Source of the DNA: Choanephora cucurbitarum | Taxonomy: Eukaryota; Mucoromycota; Mucoromycetes; Mucorales; Choanephoraceae | Assembly (NCBI GenBank): GCA_025331435.1 | Contig: JAIWNI010000062.1 | Location: 1-64,000, forward strand | Reading direction: 5' to 3' | Length of the DNA stretch: 64,000 nucleotides | Part shown: piece after piece, positions 1 to 12,560 of the stretch | Position numbering within the stretch: the stretch's first letter is position 1 | Layout: every line of letters begins with the position of its first letter | Translations under genes and position numbers: made by a program | Notes under the pieces: model-generated | The model's database searches: none | What the model was told of the DNA's origin: nothing | The model's input: only the letters and a program-made list of their open reading frames with translations

Positions 1-1617
1 TCATTTCTTTTCATAGGTTAACTTGACACACACTCCCAATACTGCTCACTAAATGTCATTGATAAATGGTTTCTTAAAAAAGATTTTCTTCAGAATCCTT
101 ATCTCTCAGTCTGTTATTTTTTTTCTTGGATGCTCTCTTGACTACGTATGATATACAGCAAAGATGATCAATACCTACTTGCCTTAACAGAGTATTTCTC
201 TAGATCTAGCTTTCCTGTTGCCTACTTGATAAAAAGATACCGCGACTAACTTCACTTGCAAATTTAATCAAAACTTGCCAATCTTATCAGTTAACTCTGA
301 GGAAGGAGAAGGAATGAGTCAACCTTCCACTCTCAACTCGTTATCTCGTCTAAGTTAACCAGTGCCAAGAAGTAAAGTTCTTGTTGCTTTCTTGAGCTGA
401 ACAAATACAACATGACAAAAGATCTCATGAGGAATGAGACTGTTGTGCAAACAAACTGTTTTTCAATTACTATAAAAGAAAAAAATAAGGGCGAACCCCA
501 TTACTTTTCTAACTGACCTAACGCTTAAATGATTGTTAACCTGTGCTTATCAGCAAAGAGTCTATTGAGCTAGCGGAGATGATAGTTCATAGCGGCGACC
601 AATTGTTTTACCATTTCATGCCGACCTCTAAAATGTGCTGTATCTCATCAAATACATGCTAACTGTTATTCTACTATCAGTGCTGTTACAAAAGGCAGAA
701 TGTGTAGAGGTATATCAAATGATGCGAAAGTCCTAAGGTTAAACAAGCAATGCTAAATACCCTTTCAAGAACCTCCTTGTTGTAGTTTCGAAGATATGTG
801 GTAAAAAAAAAAGTTCTAATTAGTTGTTATCAATAAGCACATTCTGGGATTTGAGTGCTCATTTCACCACAGCTTGTTGGCATTAGGTTTGTTGCCGATT
901 CGACTAATGAATAGAGTAATTGATAGTTATTATGACTTAAACGCCCTAGTCAGGTGGATGATTCACTAGCTGCAATATACTAATATAGTAAGTATCCTAG
1001 TGGTGATGGTACACAAGAAATATTGATAACTCATACCATTTTTTTTTTATTTCTATTCCTGGCTCACAATGAGAAATTGGTCAAGGCGTTTATCAAAAGA
1101 GTGTTTTAAGAGCATTAAAACATACCAGATAACTGCCGGGAACATTCTGTCATTAGCCTCTTGAGGATACGCTTTGAGATTAAAAAATAGGCTGGCTTAA
1201 GTCAAATATTCTGATCGCAACAATAAGATTCGAGGCTTCTAAAGCAAACATAAGGTAATTGGAGGAGCACATAATTCATAGGAAGAAAAAAAAAAGGGGG
1301 GGGGGGGAGAAGGAAAGTAAAGTGACTCAAAGATAACAAGGAATAAACATAAGTCGCCTGCAATGTTTATTCGGTAAGGTGGTTACACTGGACACATTTT
1401 TTGTCGACCATCTTGTTCCTTAAAAAGAAAGGATAATGATGAGTCATATACAATTGTTCTGGATACAGAATTTTTTCTTTTATTCTATTTACAGCTCACA
1501 AAAGAGTAGCCCATGAAAGGTAATCTATCGGTTATTAAAAAAATTAGATGAAACAAAGTGTTGTCAATAACTATTTACAGGTGATTGCACGTTATAAGGG
1601 GATTGGGCAAGGTAAAA
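1..1617. other. Gene-free stretch
   Basis: No convincing coding region, RNA gene or repeat family is visible on either strand. The sequence is AT-rich. It contains a homopolymer junction near 1286-1308, a run of A followed by a run of G. It lies downstream of the CAP-Gly gene that ends at 1618. Confidence 0.5.
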
Positions 1618-2825
1618 TTAAGTGCATAAAGAGGCAGGCTGGTTTTGAGTTGTCAAAAGATCGCAATGAATAAAGTGATGGCCTTTCTGTTCACAAAGGG
1701 GACAACCGTGCCTCACCATGATTTCTTCTTGATCTTCACTATCTTCCTCCTCTTCCTCCTCCTCTTCTTCTTCAATGGGTGTATTCAGCATCCTTTCCCT
1801 AGGCATGAAATAGCGATAGTCCATGTTCGAATTCATTTTAACTTGATATGCATTCCTCTTCAACTCAGCCTGCAACCTTAAATTTTGCTGCTGCGATCTC
1901 TTAAGCGAACTCGTTAATTCCACCTCCCGGTTTAGTTTTGTCTGTAAGAAGGATTCCAATGCCACAACGTCCCGCGTTAGGACCTCTACCTCCTGATGGT
2001 GATGTGTCTTGAGTTTCTCCTTCTGCTCCTTCTGGTTCTTCTCGATTAGACTGAGAGATGACTCATAAGACTCAATCGCTTCTAGTATTGTTTCATGCAG
2101 TATTTCCTTTTCCTCCTCAAACGACTTTGATCTCTGCTTTTCAGTATGGAGGGCATGTTCTAGCTGTTCCGCTTCTTGATATTTTGTCTGTACTAATCTC
2201 TCCAATAGTTCAATGCTTTCTAGACTGGCGTTTCTGATGTCTGATATCGTCTTTTCGAGGGATTCTATTCGTTTATCTTTCAAAGCACTTTGAAATTTAC
2301 ACTGTTCGTTCTGTAGTTTCAGCTGCTTGTTATCAGCTTCTAGACTTTCAATTCTCTTCAACAGCTGATTCTGTGATACAAGTCTTGATTCAGATAAGAG
2401 GCTGTTGTTTGTCATCTGATTCGAGAGATAGTTGCGTTGTTGTTTTATCAATACTGCGGCCAATACAAACAGACCTGTTTTTGGAGGGCAATGAAAATAG
2501 CGTTCGCTAAAATAAAGAAGTATCTGTCAGAAAAAAAATTAAGGTTCGACGTGTCTCTCTTTTTGTTTCAAAAAAAAAGTCTCTCTCTCTTTCTCTCTCG
2601 TTCTTACCCATTTACTGATCCATCATTTTTTCCTGCTCCAACTTTGTCTAGTTCAACACCAGCCCAGATGCCAGGTTTAAATTTAGTTGAGCCAACAAAG
2701 CGAACAGTGCCCTGAAATGAATTGATCTGAACTCGATCTCCAGGACAAAGTGGATATGCTGTCATTTCAGTAGGTAAATAATATTTTTCGGCAGTTAGAG
2801 TTGAATCTGTCAAACCAGTTGACAT
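1618..2825 (-). CDS. CLIP-170/Bik1-like CAP-Gly microtubule plus-end protein
   Basis: Two exons are read on the minus strand, 2825-2608 and 2506-1618, giving 368 aa. The donor GTAAGAACG and acceptor TTATTTTAG restore one uninterrupted CAP-Gly domain across the junction (about residues 16-85). The domain has the expected [20 protein letters not shown] and NDGSVNG signatures. A long coiled coil follows (about 95-290), then an acidic Glu-rich tract, then a C-terminal CCHC-type zinc knuckle, [14 protein letters not shown], at 341-354. This order of CAP-Gly, coiled coil and zinc knuckle defines CLIP-170 and yeast Bik1/Tip1, which track growing microtubule ends and recruit dynein and kinesin. An upstream in-frame ATG at 2909 would add 28 mostly hydrophobic residues. 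I prefer 2825 because the CAP-Gly domain follows shortly. The protein is somewhat shorter than Bik1. It is divergent with the gene starting at 3203. Confidence 0.85.
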
Positions 2826-3202
2826 AATATAAGAAATAAGACTAAAGGTGGAGAGAAGAAAGAAAGCAGAAAAATGCAAATAATTAAATTGTGCATCCTT
2901 TCTTTTCATTTCATTAATTCAGCTCAAATCACACAATAAAACTCCCTATTTCATCTATGCTGCACATGTTATAACAATGGAATATGTGTCCGAGTATACG
3001 ACTGTCGAAACTTGGCCAGTGAGATTAAACAATAAGGGGAATAGTGGATAAAATATTTTGCACCAAAATTACAATTTTTTTAATTCACACCATATAAATT
3101 AGGAAGAATGGCTCTTACAATTATTTTTTCCATTTTCTTTCTCCTAATCTTTCTTTCTTTCTTTCTTTTTTCTCATACGACTGTATCGTCTACTAAAGCT
3201 CT

Positions 3203-4113
3203 ATGTCAACTGCCGCTGTTATCAAGCCACTACATCACAAGAATGCAGGTGCTTCTATATCTAATATGGTTGTGCTAAATAAGCAGGACCCTATCGTCAG
3301 TAAAAGTTATTCAAAACAGCTTAATAAGTTTAATAAAAAACCAACTGAGCATGGTAAAGAAAAATCCAACAAAAAGAACCATGCGTCACCCCCACAAAAG
3401 AAAAGCATGCCAAAGAAACCTTCTGCTTCTGCTCCTACAACGCCTCAACAGAGAAGAACAGTGTTGCCCGTCAAACAAAGACGTGCTGAACGTAGAAAAG
3501 AAGTCAAGTCTATGACCGATGCCGCTCTTAGTCTCGAATTAGAAATATCTTCTACAGAGTCAGATGACTCTTGCTCAGATATGCAGCAAAAGAAGCCATT
3601 GAGTCATGTTCAGAATGAAAACGGTAGTCTTGACAAGAAAAAGAATCACAAAAAGAAGAAGCAGCAAGTGTCTTTGCTTCCACCAGCTGTTAATACTACT
3701 GTATCTGTCTCGACTACCTTGTTGAAGAAAAGGTAAATTTGACGAGATAAAGCCCTATCTTAGGGTTGATGCTAATTCTTGTTTCTCTCGACAGAGAGCC
3801 TCAAAGAAATCGTCGTAGATCAAGTAGTGCTGTTGACTTTAGAAACAGTGCCACAGTTTATGCAGGACCTACATTTAACAATGCACCTATTCCTAGTGCT
3901 TTACCCTTGCCTGTATTCTCTCCCAACAACTCTCAAGTATCTGTTGTGATGGATCTTGAACAGCATTCAAAGGATTTATTGAGTCTTTTATCTCATCCCC
4001 AGCCACAACGAACCCAGCATATTCATCCTCATTATCATCCTCATTATCAGCGCTCTTTTGAGCAGGATCTTTCTGAAATCCAAAGGGATTTAAGATCTAT
4101 GCTTAAAATTTGA
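3203..4113 (+). CDS. Edc1/PNRC-motif protein (putative decapping activator)
   Basis: Two exons, 3203-3732 and 3795-4113, give 282 aa. The intron runs from GTAAATTTG to CTCGACAG and keeps frame across KKR-EPQRNRRR. The N-terminal two thirds is low-complexity and rich in Lys, Ser and Gln, with basic runs that could be nuclear or RNA-binding. The diagnostic segment is YAGPTFNNAPIPSALPLP at about 199-216. This closely matches the PNRC/Edc1 short motif that binds the decapping enzyme Dcp2 and its partner Dcp1 to stimulate mRNA decapping. A His/Pro-rich tail ends in a short amphipathic segment (EQDLSEIQRDLRSMLKI). The function is inferred from the motif alone; the rest appears disordered. It shares a promoter region of about 380 bp with the divergent CAP-Gly gene. 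Confidence 0.7.
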
Positions 4114-4630
4114 ATTCTGTACATATTTCTTTTTCTCTATTATAGTACCTTTCATACAGATCTGCACTCTTTCTTTCTTTCTTTATTCCCTCCTCCTCCC
4201 CCTCCTATTAACTCCTCCCCTCTTCTTATCTCCCTCTTTCTTTAGAAAAAGAGACAACATACCCTCATTATCCTGTACATTTTCTTTCTGTTACGTTGTT
4301 CTTTTCTTTTGATGAAAAGGGAACAACAGGTAATTATTGTGTATCTCATGCTTTTTGTTTTGTGTTTATTTTACCCGCTTTATATGTTTAAGGGTTATTA
4401 CACAACAGCATAAAAGTTTTGATATACAAACAACACACACATTATTTCTTTTTTTGTTACCTGTTTTCTTTTCTTCATATTTATTCATTGATATACCTTA
4501 CACTTTTCTCTTCAAACTAAAAAAAAAAAAACTCGCCAAAAAAAATTAAAAAACTCAAAAAACAATAAAAAAAAGTAGTGTCTTACAGTGCAAGGTCCAC
4601 TGTAAGATGCTTACAAAAAAATCAATTGCT
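4114..4630. other. AT- and pyrimidine-rich intergenic region
   Basis: This is the 3' region between two convergent genes, the PNRC-motif gene ending at 4113 and MSH3 ending at 4631. It holds long T-, CT- and A-rich tracts that probably include both polyadenylation regions. A short inverted repeat, CTTACAGTG...CACTGTAAG, lies at about 4580-4607 just beyond the MSH3 stop. No gene is supported here. Confidence 0.5.
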
Positions 4631-7600
4631 TTATTGTAACGATTTCAATCGTTGCTTGTTGTCTAAAGAGAGACGAGTTTCATGCATGACGCTTTGTAAA
4701 AGACGCAATTTTTGCTGCTTCAATTCAACATGCCTCATCTCTTTTTCAAATCGATCCGATTTCTCCTTTGCTGCCTTAATGATTGAAATCGGTATATCTG
4801 CTAACCTTGCTACATTCATTCTATTGTTGACAAACAAACAAGTTAAAACATACAAAATGACATCATTCGTAATTCTCAATCACCCTACCCATAGCTACTA
4901 GTTGCAACACCTTCCATGAGTTTATACAAGAAGACAATGTTGGCTATACCTAATTGTTTTTTTTTTTCAAATGCTAAAAAGTTAATTCTACCAGTAAACA
5001 TAAGGTTGGAATCGTTTCCTGCTTTTTACCTGAACCATCCATGGCCTCTTCTTGTAGATAGCTCATAAAGTAATTTCGCACTTGATTGGGAAACACGTGC
5101 GTTATTTGGCCCAACGAAGGGTAATGCGTAACAAACAAAGTTATACACTGCACATGTTCTATAAAGTGTTTGAGGACAGCATAGGCAATAGCCTGGCCAT
5201 CATGTGTACTTGTCCCTCTTCCCAGTTCGTCCAAGATGACGAGTGAACGCGATGTGGCCTGGCGCATCATATCGGATGTTTCGTGCAGCTCTACCATGAA
5301 TGTACTTTTGCCACGCATCATGTTATCAGACGCACCCATACGTGTATAAATAGCATCCAGTATGCCCAGAGTAGCTTTCTTTGCAGGGACATAAGAGCCT
5401 ATTTGAGCCATCATGGCAATCAATGCAATCTGTCGTATATAAGAACTCTTGCCGCCCATGTTGGGACCTGTCAAAATCATGACTTTATGGGGATTGGCCA
5501 ATTGGATATCGTTTGGCACATACGTACTAGTGGCGTTGAGTTGCTCGATAATTGGATGTCGTGCTTGAATGACGTCCATGTAAGGTTGGTCTGTGTCAAC
5601 AAACAATGGCTTTGTATAGTTGAGCTGACTTGCTGTGATACTGAGTGATAGGAGACAATCAAGCTGAGCTAGACAGGATACAACATCTCTCAATTCTTCG
5701 TACTTTTCAGCAATAGCACTATGACAGCCCGAGTTAAAGGAAAGAACAAATATCCATACCATTGATTGACTTACGCAAGGAAACCTTTATATGCTCTCTC
5801 AACACTCATGTTCAGTAGTTCTCGATGTCTTTCGCGCTTTTTCAATTGCTCGATAATGTACTTATCATGATATCGACTAACAGCCTTTGTGCCGCTCACC
5901 TTGATCCAAGTTTGAGGAATTCTTTTTGTCTTTGTGTTGGATACTTCTAAAAGGTACTCTATTCCAGCTAGTGTCACAAATGCCAGATCTTTACCCAAGC
6001 CAGTAGCTTCTTTAAGTTCCTCTAGATGTTGTTGCAATAGACACTCAACATGCTGAATGTTCTTTTTCTCTCGAGGTATATCGGGCCATTGCTCTTCTGA
6101 TACGAAATAGTCAATCTTGTCCTTTGTAGGTTGGACTGAAGAACGAAAGTCTAAGATGGCTTGTCGAATAGTAGAGAAAGGACTGAACAGTTGATTGAGT
6201 AAGGACGATTCAAACACGTCATGCGATTCATGAAAAGAGCTTGAAACCTTGATGAATCCATCTAGGACCTGTATCAGCTCTAGAGGCATTGACTAATGAA
6301 AATGCACACAAAAAAAAGGTGAGGAGGCACTTGTAAATCTCAAAAGAAAGCATGTCTTACCTTGCCATAGTGAATTCGACAAAGTCCCTTTTCAAGATCA
6401 GGCAGTTGACGAAGTACAGACAAAAGTATGCCTTTCTTTCGATTGGTTGTTTTCAAGAGTTCTTCAATAGCAGATGTTCTCTGATTCAGTTGACTTTGTT
6501 ATATGCAAAAGAGTGTCTGTTGGTTAGATAAGCCTTATGTCTACATCTTCCATAACCCATCTTACTTTTTGTCCACTAGGGGTCTTCCTACCCATTTCCT
6601 TAATAGACGATGGCCAAACTTGGTTTGGGTATGATTAAGTATAGAAAATAAGGAACCTTTTTCGGTAAAGTCAGTATTGTTACGGTATACTTCAAGGTTG
6701 ACTAATGTGTTGCCGCTTAAGAGCATATGGCTTTGAGAGACGAAATGTGAAAAGAACTTGGCTGATGTGAGAATATTTGATAAATTGAATTCTTGCAAAT
6801 AACGCAAGAGACATGCTAATGCTTTTCTGAAACAAAAAAGAGAGTTAGATACCTCTTTCCTTATTTTGGTTGATCAGATTACTTTACATGACATTATCTG
6901 GTAATTCAACAATGTGAGACAAATAAGCTGTAGTTGCATAAAAATCAGACACGAATGTTAAGGCGGCATTGTAATCTGTGGATAGATTGTCATTGAGTGA
7001 GATGCGTTCAATCCGAACTGATTCATAAGATGTTTGTAAAGAGAGATGTTGGATTAACCGTTCAGTAGGCTGACTGATTAAAGTAGGAATCAATATCTCA
7101 TTTGGCTCAATATGAAGTAATCTGGTCTCTAGTTCGGTTCTCATATAGGTATCTTCAAAAGTGTCATAAACAATATCACCTGTAGAGGTCTGAACAGCGA
7201 TCATGCCAATCAAGACACGTTCATCAGGGCCATGTCCACCACGCTTTTGCTCAATCAGACACATCAAGTGTCCACCTCCAACAGCTTGAGAATTAGATGC
7301 ATCATTCCTTATCAAGTCATCCACCATGGTGCCTTTGGTAATCAACTGATCGAGTTCTCTTGTGAACGGTTGACTCTTGTTGCTGCCAACAGCTTTTAAT
7401 GCCGCTGTTTCTGTTTGCCGCACAACACCTACTTTGTATCCGGCATTGACTAACCTAGAAGACGCATGTAAGCTAATAAGTAATAGAGTGTCTTGCACAA
7501 TAGCTTGATTTTCTTCTTTTTACTTTTTGATATGAACATTCAATCGAAATACAGGTATACTTGCCACATAAAAATTTCGGTCGACAAAATTGGCAATATG

Positions 7601-7684
7601 CAGAACACGCGAAGCAATCTAAATGAATTGCTTTTTTGTATGAATATAAGAACAAAGTAATACTACTCATGTTTCTCTTTCTCT

Positions 7685-7716
<32 letters not shown>

Positions 7717-8113
7717 TCTAGACATTTACCTTTGCATCCTCACCAAAGAATCGATATTTATAGCCTACTTCGATCAACAAGAGGCAATCAGGGTATTTAG
7801 CTTTGAGTTCAACCACTTGTGTTTCAAGGGGAGTTAACTTTTGTTTGGGTAGCGCTTCTTGGTGGTTCATGAAGCATTCTGCTTGCTGTCGTTTAAGGCT
7901 TTTCGCCTTAGCCAAATTACCAAGCTTTTGTCGAAATTGAGAGTGAAGTTGTGTGAGATCAGGAGTGGATCGATGAGGTGCTTGGCTGACTTCAGTTGGC
8001 TCGTCTAACTGCTTCACTTTCTTTTCATTCTCCTTTTGTTCTTGATCCAGTCGAGGTCTTTTCTCGGCTGAAGGCTTGGTGAAGTAGGCGCTGATCGAAG
8101 ACTGTCGCTTCAT
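4631..8113 (-). CDS. MSH3: DNA mismatch repair protein MutS homologue 3
   Basis: Nine exons on the minus strand (8113-7730, 7618-7524, 7454-6888, 6826-6566, 6493-6361, 6292-5775, 5718-5030, 4973-4889, 4820-4631) join into a 973-aa frame. With Msh2 it would form MutS-beta, which recognises insertion-deletion loops in nuclear DNA. Residues 4-11 (QSSISAYF) form a PCNA-binding PIP box. The MutS N-terminal domain follows, starting [20 protein letters not shown] with the [11 protein letters not shown] segment. The [20 protein letters not shown] segment is typical of Msh3 rather than Msh6. The ATPase domain has Walker A GPNMGGKS at about 737-744, and the [16 protein letters not shown]alker B and signature region at about 813-828. 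Length and domain order are normal. The least certain junction is intron 7, where the acceptor at 4974 was chosen because it keeps frame and restores a plausible linker before [15 protein letters not shown]. Confidence 0.95.
7674..7720. repeat. CT microsatellite in MSH3 intron 1
   Basis: A CT-rich simple repeat fills the first MSH3 intron, between the donor at 7729 and the acceptor at 7619. On the coding strand it reads as a GA-rich tract just after the donor. It lies within the intron and does not alter the reading frame. Confidence 0.8.
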
Positions 8114-9397
8114 AAAAAAAAAGACAAAAACAGAAAAAAATAATTATTTGTTTTTCCTTTATTCAAAAGTTAACTAGATGTGAAAGCAGCTATTTGGTTG
8201 AATTAAACTCAATAGTAAACATACACATACAAAAGGATTGTAGCTTATCGCGTGTTATCCTATTTTTTGCAAAGTGAGCCAGAGCTAAAAAGCTGGCCAA
8301 ATCAACAAAACTGTAAGAAACGCGCTTCTTTAATAGCCAAATAGCATACCGAGGTCTGTCAGTTCAATATTGACAATAGTAGAGTTTAAAAGATGCTCAA
8401 TCAGATTATTTACAGCAACTGAAGTAAATTGTAATCATCTTCTTCTAACAAAGCAAAAAAGAGCCTATCCAGACTGTCAACAAAGTAGCTTGAACAGTAA
8501 GAAAATATAGTTCGTGTTTGGTTATTGCTAGCCTATTTGATCGCCTTTACTTCTTCTTGGGCTGAAAACATAAGTTACTAATATCGCTGTGTTTGATATC
8601 ATTCTCTTTTGTAAAGAAAAAAAAAGATAAGGCGGCACTTTTAGTTTGATTGTTAGAAACTGTAGCATACAAAAGAAGATATTTAATTTCCTGCTTTGAC
8701 GCATTAACTTGTGCTACATAACCTTGCTATTATCTTATCTCTTGAATCGTCAAACTTTGTTGCTTCATAAACAAACGTCATTGTCTAGGCTTTATACGAG
8801 CCCACTCATGACCTTGACAATCAAGCAATGGTATTCTGGATGCTTCTTTTTTCTGCTTATAAAGTAGATGCGTTGTCTGCATAAACTTGCTTATGACAGA
8901 AACTATATTGTTTAGTAGACGCGCTAAAAACTGTTTACTGATAAGTTACAGCCTTTTTCTTTGGAGCGATCTCTTTTGGTAGTACTGAAGAATCGAGATA
9001 TACTTCTTTTATAGTTTCAGCACTTTACTTCATCTGTACGTGTCTTTTAATTATCTGGAGTTCAGCTTCTGACAGTTCATTCTAGTCCCTTATAGAACCC
9101 TTGATTTTTTTTCTTTTTAGTTAGAGACAATCGACTTTTAAATGGACCTTTGTACTAGCGATCCATTTGAATTTATTTATAGCCTAAGACCAGTGTTACA
9201 CTAGTCCGGCATACAAAAATAAACAAAAAAAGAGTCGAGAACATGTTGATTTGTTTCTAAAAATATTGTTATTGTTATGATTAGAACAACAAATCAGTTT
9301 GAAACTGTTGCCAATAAGTCATCAGATGAACGCTGTTTATATTCACTTAGTTGATCTTTGGTAATAGATCTCAACACCAGTTTAAATTGAGGAACGA
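8114..9397. other. Intergenic region upstream of MSH3
   Basis: No supported gene is seen. The proximal part should hold the MSH3 promoter. The rest is AT-rich and leads into transposase relics that start near 9400. Confidence 0.5.
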
Positions 9398-10060
9398 GTG
9401 CATCACATTTGTCCTCAATCTCTGTTCTTGAGATGCCATTGTAGGGGCAGACAGACCGCATTCGCTCCATGCATTTTTACCAGTGCTGGCAGCTCAAATA
9501 AACACACTTTCGCTGACCACATTACTGAGCGCAAACCAATAATGATTGAAGCAGCAAGTTGCTTTGTCCATATTAACACCGAACATCTAGATAAATGTAA
9601 AAAAATGCTACAACAAGATATCGTACAAAAGGAAAGAAGGATGAGCTACCGATATTATATAGTAACACTTTATTCGAAACCTGTCAAAAAAAAGAAAAAG
9701 ATTGTAGGATATACAAGTCTTGATGAAGTGGACAAGCATCCTCATAGAAAAGAGTTACTGTGTAGTGATGGATAATGAGTCCATTCACACACATGAGAAC
9801 ATAAAGAAATGCATCGAGCATCACGAATACAAATGTGTGTGTCTTCCTATTTGCACTCCTGAACGTAATTCAATAGAACAATTTTGGGCAGTAATAACGA
9901 ATGAGGCCAAACGCCATTGGTCCTTGTAGGAAGATACTTTATCAAAAGGAATTACGGAAGCCTGCAATAGTATGGAAAATGTTGCTACAAGGGCTTCGTC
10001 TCGCTTTCTTACAAGTGCTGGAATAAATGCAGAAACAAAGAGTCCAGGTAAATGACCAAC
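9398..10060 (+). pseudogene. Degenerate Tc1/mariner-IS630-type transposase
   Basis: A decayed DDE transposase is read in two frames. The most recognisable part lies at about 9720-10055. It has the second catalytic region VMDNESIHTH, then the spacer KKCIEHHEYKCVCLPICTPE and NSIEQFWAVITNEAKRH, with the third acidic residue in the NSIEQF element. Further on there is a conserved tail-like ITEACNSME. The order DN...P-E-NxIEQFWA is the hallmark of the IS630/Tc1/mariner DDE superfamily. The N-terminal DNA-binding part and first catalytic Asp are not recognisable. A frameshift near 9760 and a stop at 9927 break the frame. I see no clear terminal inverted repeats. Confidence 0.65.
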
Positions 10061-11223
10061 AATGCGGAAGAATTAGGTGAGTAAAAAAAAACCAGAAAAC
10101 AACAAACCGTTTCTAATTTAAGTTAAAGAAGACTAAAAAAAACAAGCTATTGTTCAGAACGTAAGGCACAAGTTCTGTTTTTATTCTTGCTGTCATCAAT
10201 GAGAGTGTAAAGACACGAATGTGGGAGGCAAGAGTTACTGACCATGACATTAATTTCTGAAGCAGGAACGGATTTACACAATCGCCAAAAAGATTCATAA
10301 GCGCAGATATCATGGCGTAAATCATTGTTGTTTGTAGCGGGCTGTGCCACTTTCGCTTCACCAAGGCTCATACTTGATCCATATGAGAGTTGGGTGAGTT
10401 TTATCAGGGTTGCATCTTTCATAACAATTCGACTTTTTTGCGTCGGTTGGATAATAATTTATGGGGGATGATATCGCTTGTTTACGTCCGTCCAAGTGTG
10501 AAGGTCTTTTAAATGAGTTTATCGGAACCCATCCCAACGCTTATACCATACTACGAAGGGGAAAAAAACTTCCCAATGCTATTGTCTAAGTCGAATGAAC
10601 AGTAAAATGGCCGTTCAGATGGCTCACAAACTATCTCAATAAACACAAACATCTTTTTGTTGCCTAGTTGCGAAAACAAAGAGAAAGAAAGTTTATTTCT
10701 CACCTGATTCTCCTGCTTTATTATGTTGTTTCTTGCCTTTTGTTTGAACTTGATATAATTCTTGATATCACAAAAGCGACCGACCAACAAAAGCGATAGC
10801 TGGCCTGCCCTTAAAAAGCAAGTAGTCAGGGAAATGAAGCTGAAAGTCAAAGATCCTCGTCACATCATTTATGCATCAAGAATAAATTCACCCTCACTTT
10901 TCCTGCTGTTTGCGAGCAATTCGGTTTGTTCAGAAGGGAGTGCGCTTATTTGTGATATAAGAGGGTTATGTTTTAGTGTCTGCCAAGCGATTGTGAAGGA
11001 ATTTAGTTTATGGAGAAACTTCTTCGCAACCAAACAATTTTGGCCTCAAATCCTGATAATCAATAGGCTAATGGCTGTCAAAATTCTGTGTGTACATCTG
11101 TGCTGGCAGATTTTATTTTGAATTTTAACTATTTCATTGTCACTGCTAACGACGACTCGATCTCTGCGGATATGGCAACACACAATGGCGCTGATCTAGA
11201 TTTGTCTGGACATCAGACATATT
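10061..11223. other. Region between transposase relics
   Basis: Several open frames of 80-120 codons exist on both strands (for example 10147-10422 minus and 10762-11121 plus). None shows a recognisable domain, splice structure or conserved motif. It lies between two transposase fragments and may be old transposon sequence. Confidence 0.35.
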
Positions 11224-11478
11224 TTAATATGTGTGAATGGACACATTGTCCATCGCTACACAATAGCTCTTTTCTGTGCGGATGCTTGTCCGCTTCATCA
11301 AGAGTAGGACTGCATTTTTCAAGCACTCAGTATGAGTAGCAACCGTCTCAATAACAAATTTATTCTGGTCAGTAACGTAGTCCACAATATTAAGATCATC
11401 ATTTTCATTAGCAATATTCCTATGTTCATCTTCATATAGAAACGTTTTACTTATGTCAAGGTGCAAAGTTATTAACAT
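11224..11478 (-). pseudogene. Second Tc1/IS630-type transposase fragment
   Basis: The minus-strand frame contains RTEKSYCVAMDNVSIHT at its C-terminal end. This matches the SILIEKSYCVVMDNESIHTH segment of the relic at 9.4-10.0 kb, here in opposite orientation and cut off just after the catalytic DN. The upstream residues look like the central part of the same transposase fold. No start codon context or terminal repeats can be shown, so this is a truncated relic. Confidence 0.5.
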
Positions 11479-11889
11479 TAATAACTCGTCCTCCTTTTGT
11501 ATCTTTTGAAATATAACATTGATTTTGCTTTTTATTTACTGCGGCTATTTTTGTGAAACAATGAAAGCAATATTCAACAAAGAGATAAGATAAAATGACA
11601 ACAAATGTACATACATACAAAAAATAAAATGGAAGTCAATCCTCATTCATTGCTGACCTAGCATCGTCTTTGATTGATCTGTGTCATCATTTCCAATCGA
11701 ACAACAACATCGAGTTTGATTGGCTGCGGCTTACTTGTCGAATTCACTATATGCTCATAGTGCTTTTCCACCCATATAATACATCCATAGCTTAAATGCG
11801 GCCTCACAATCTCACTTTTGACAGGCCATCTCCTTGGTGAATTAGAGGAGGCTCAGAACCAGTGTATGAGTGGTCCTAAACACTCCTCC

Positions 11890-12560
11890 ATTGAGCTCAT
11901 AGACCCGCCTACAAACATGAATAGATCATGCTTACTCCAGGCTCAATTACTTTTTTGATCCCTACACTTTTCTTCAACCACTTGCGACCTCAAACCCGTC
12001 TTTCAGTATATCCAATTGGTGTTGGATTTTACACTATTTGTTATAGCGACAGTATCAGCCACTGTCTCTCCTTCCAACGTCATCAGGATGCTTTCTGGAC
12101 CGCTGCCGATTATCCAATAAACATACACTCCTTTTTCATTGCCGCCCATCAGCCTGCATCAATCTTATACTTTGGTTAACCAACGACGCATGAAGAATGT
12201 AGTCGTTATCTCCGTTGACTGGTTGTCATCGGGCTACTCTACGTTCTGTCCCATATACCCTGTCACGCTCCCTCACTAAATCTCATGCTCTCCATTGCCT
12301 AAACATGCACGGCTGCTCAATAATGCCCGAGACTATGACTGGTCCACTCTCTTTCCTATTGAATCTCCTTCTTACCCGCTATCCCTATCACTCTGTCTTA
12401 CCCTGGACTCTTTGTTGGCCTATCTTAAGTACGGTCCTCTTCGAACTTGATTAACCTTCAAACTCAAAAATCCCGCTCTCTCCGCCTGCCAAATCTGGGG
12501 TAAAGACTATCTGAATTGGCTTCCCTTTCCACCTCTTACATGATGTTCTTAACATCTCGT
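11890..12560 (+). pseudogene. LINE reverse-transcriptase C-terminal relic
   Basis: The block is pyrimidine-rich on the plus strand, unlike its surroundings. With frameshifts it encodes the segment SRSLTKSHALHCLNMH, followed by PETMTGPLSFLLNLLLTRYP and WPILSTVLFELD. I recognise this combination (ALHCLNMH, DPLSFLLNLLP, W-I-LHELD) as the C-terminal region of LINE-type polymerases that are abundant in Mucorales genomes. That association is from memory and is not checked here. At least one frameshift and several stops are present, and no reverse transcriptase core is visible. Confidence 0.45.

Noticed and set aside
4337..4549. Phe/Leu-rich open frame on the plus strand
   Set aside because: It lies in a T-rich 3' region between convergent genes. 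The hydrophobic composition results from poly-T and there is no splice or start context.
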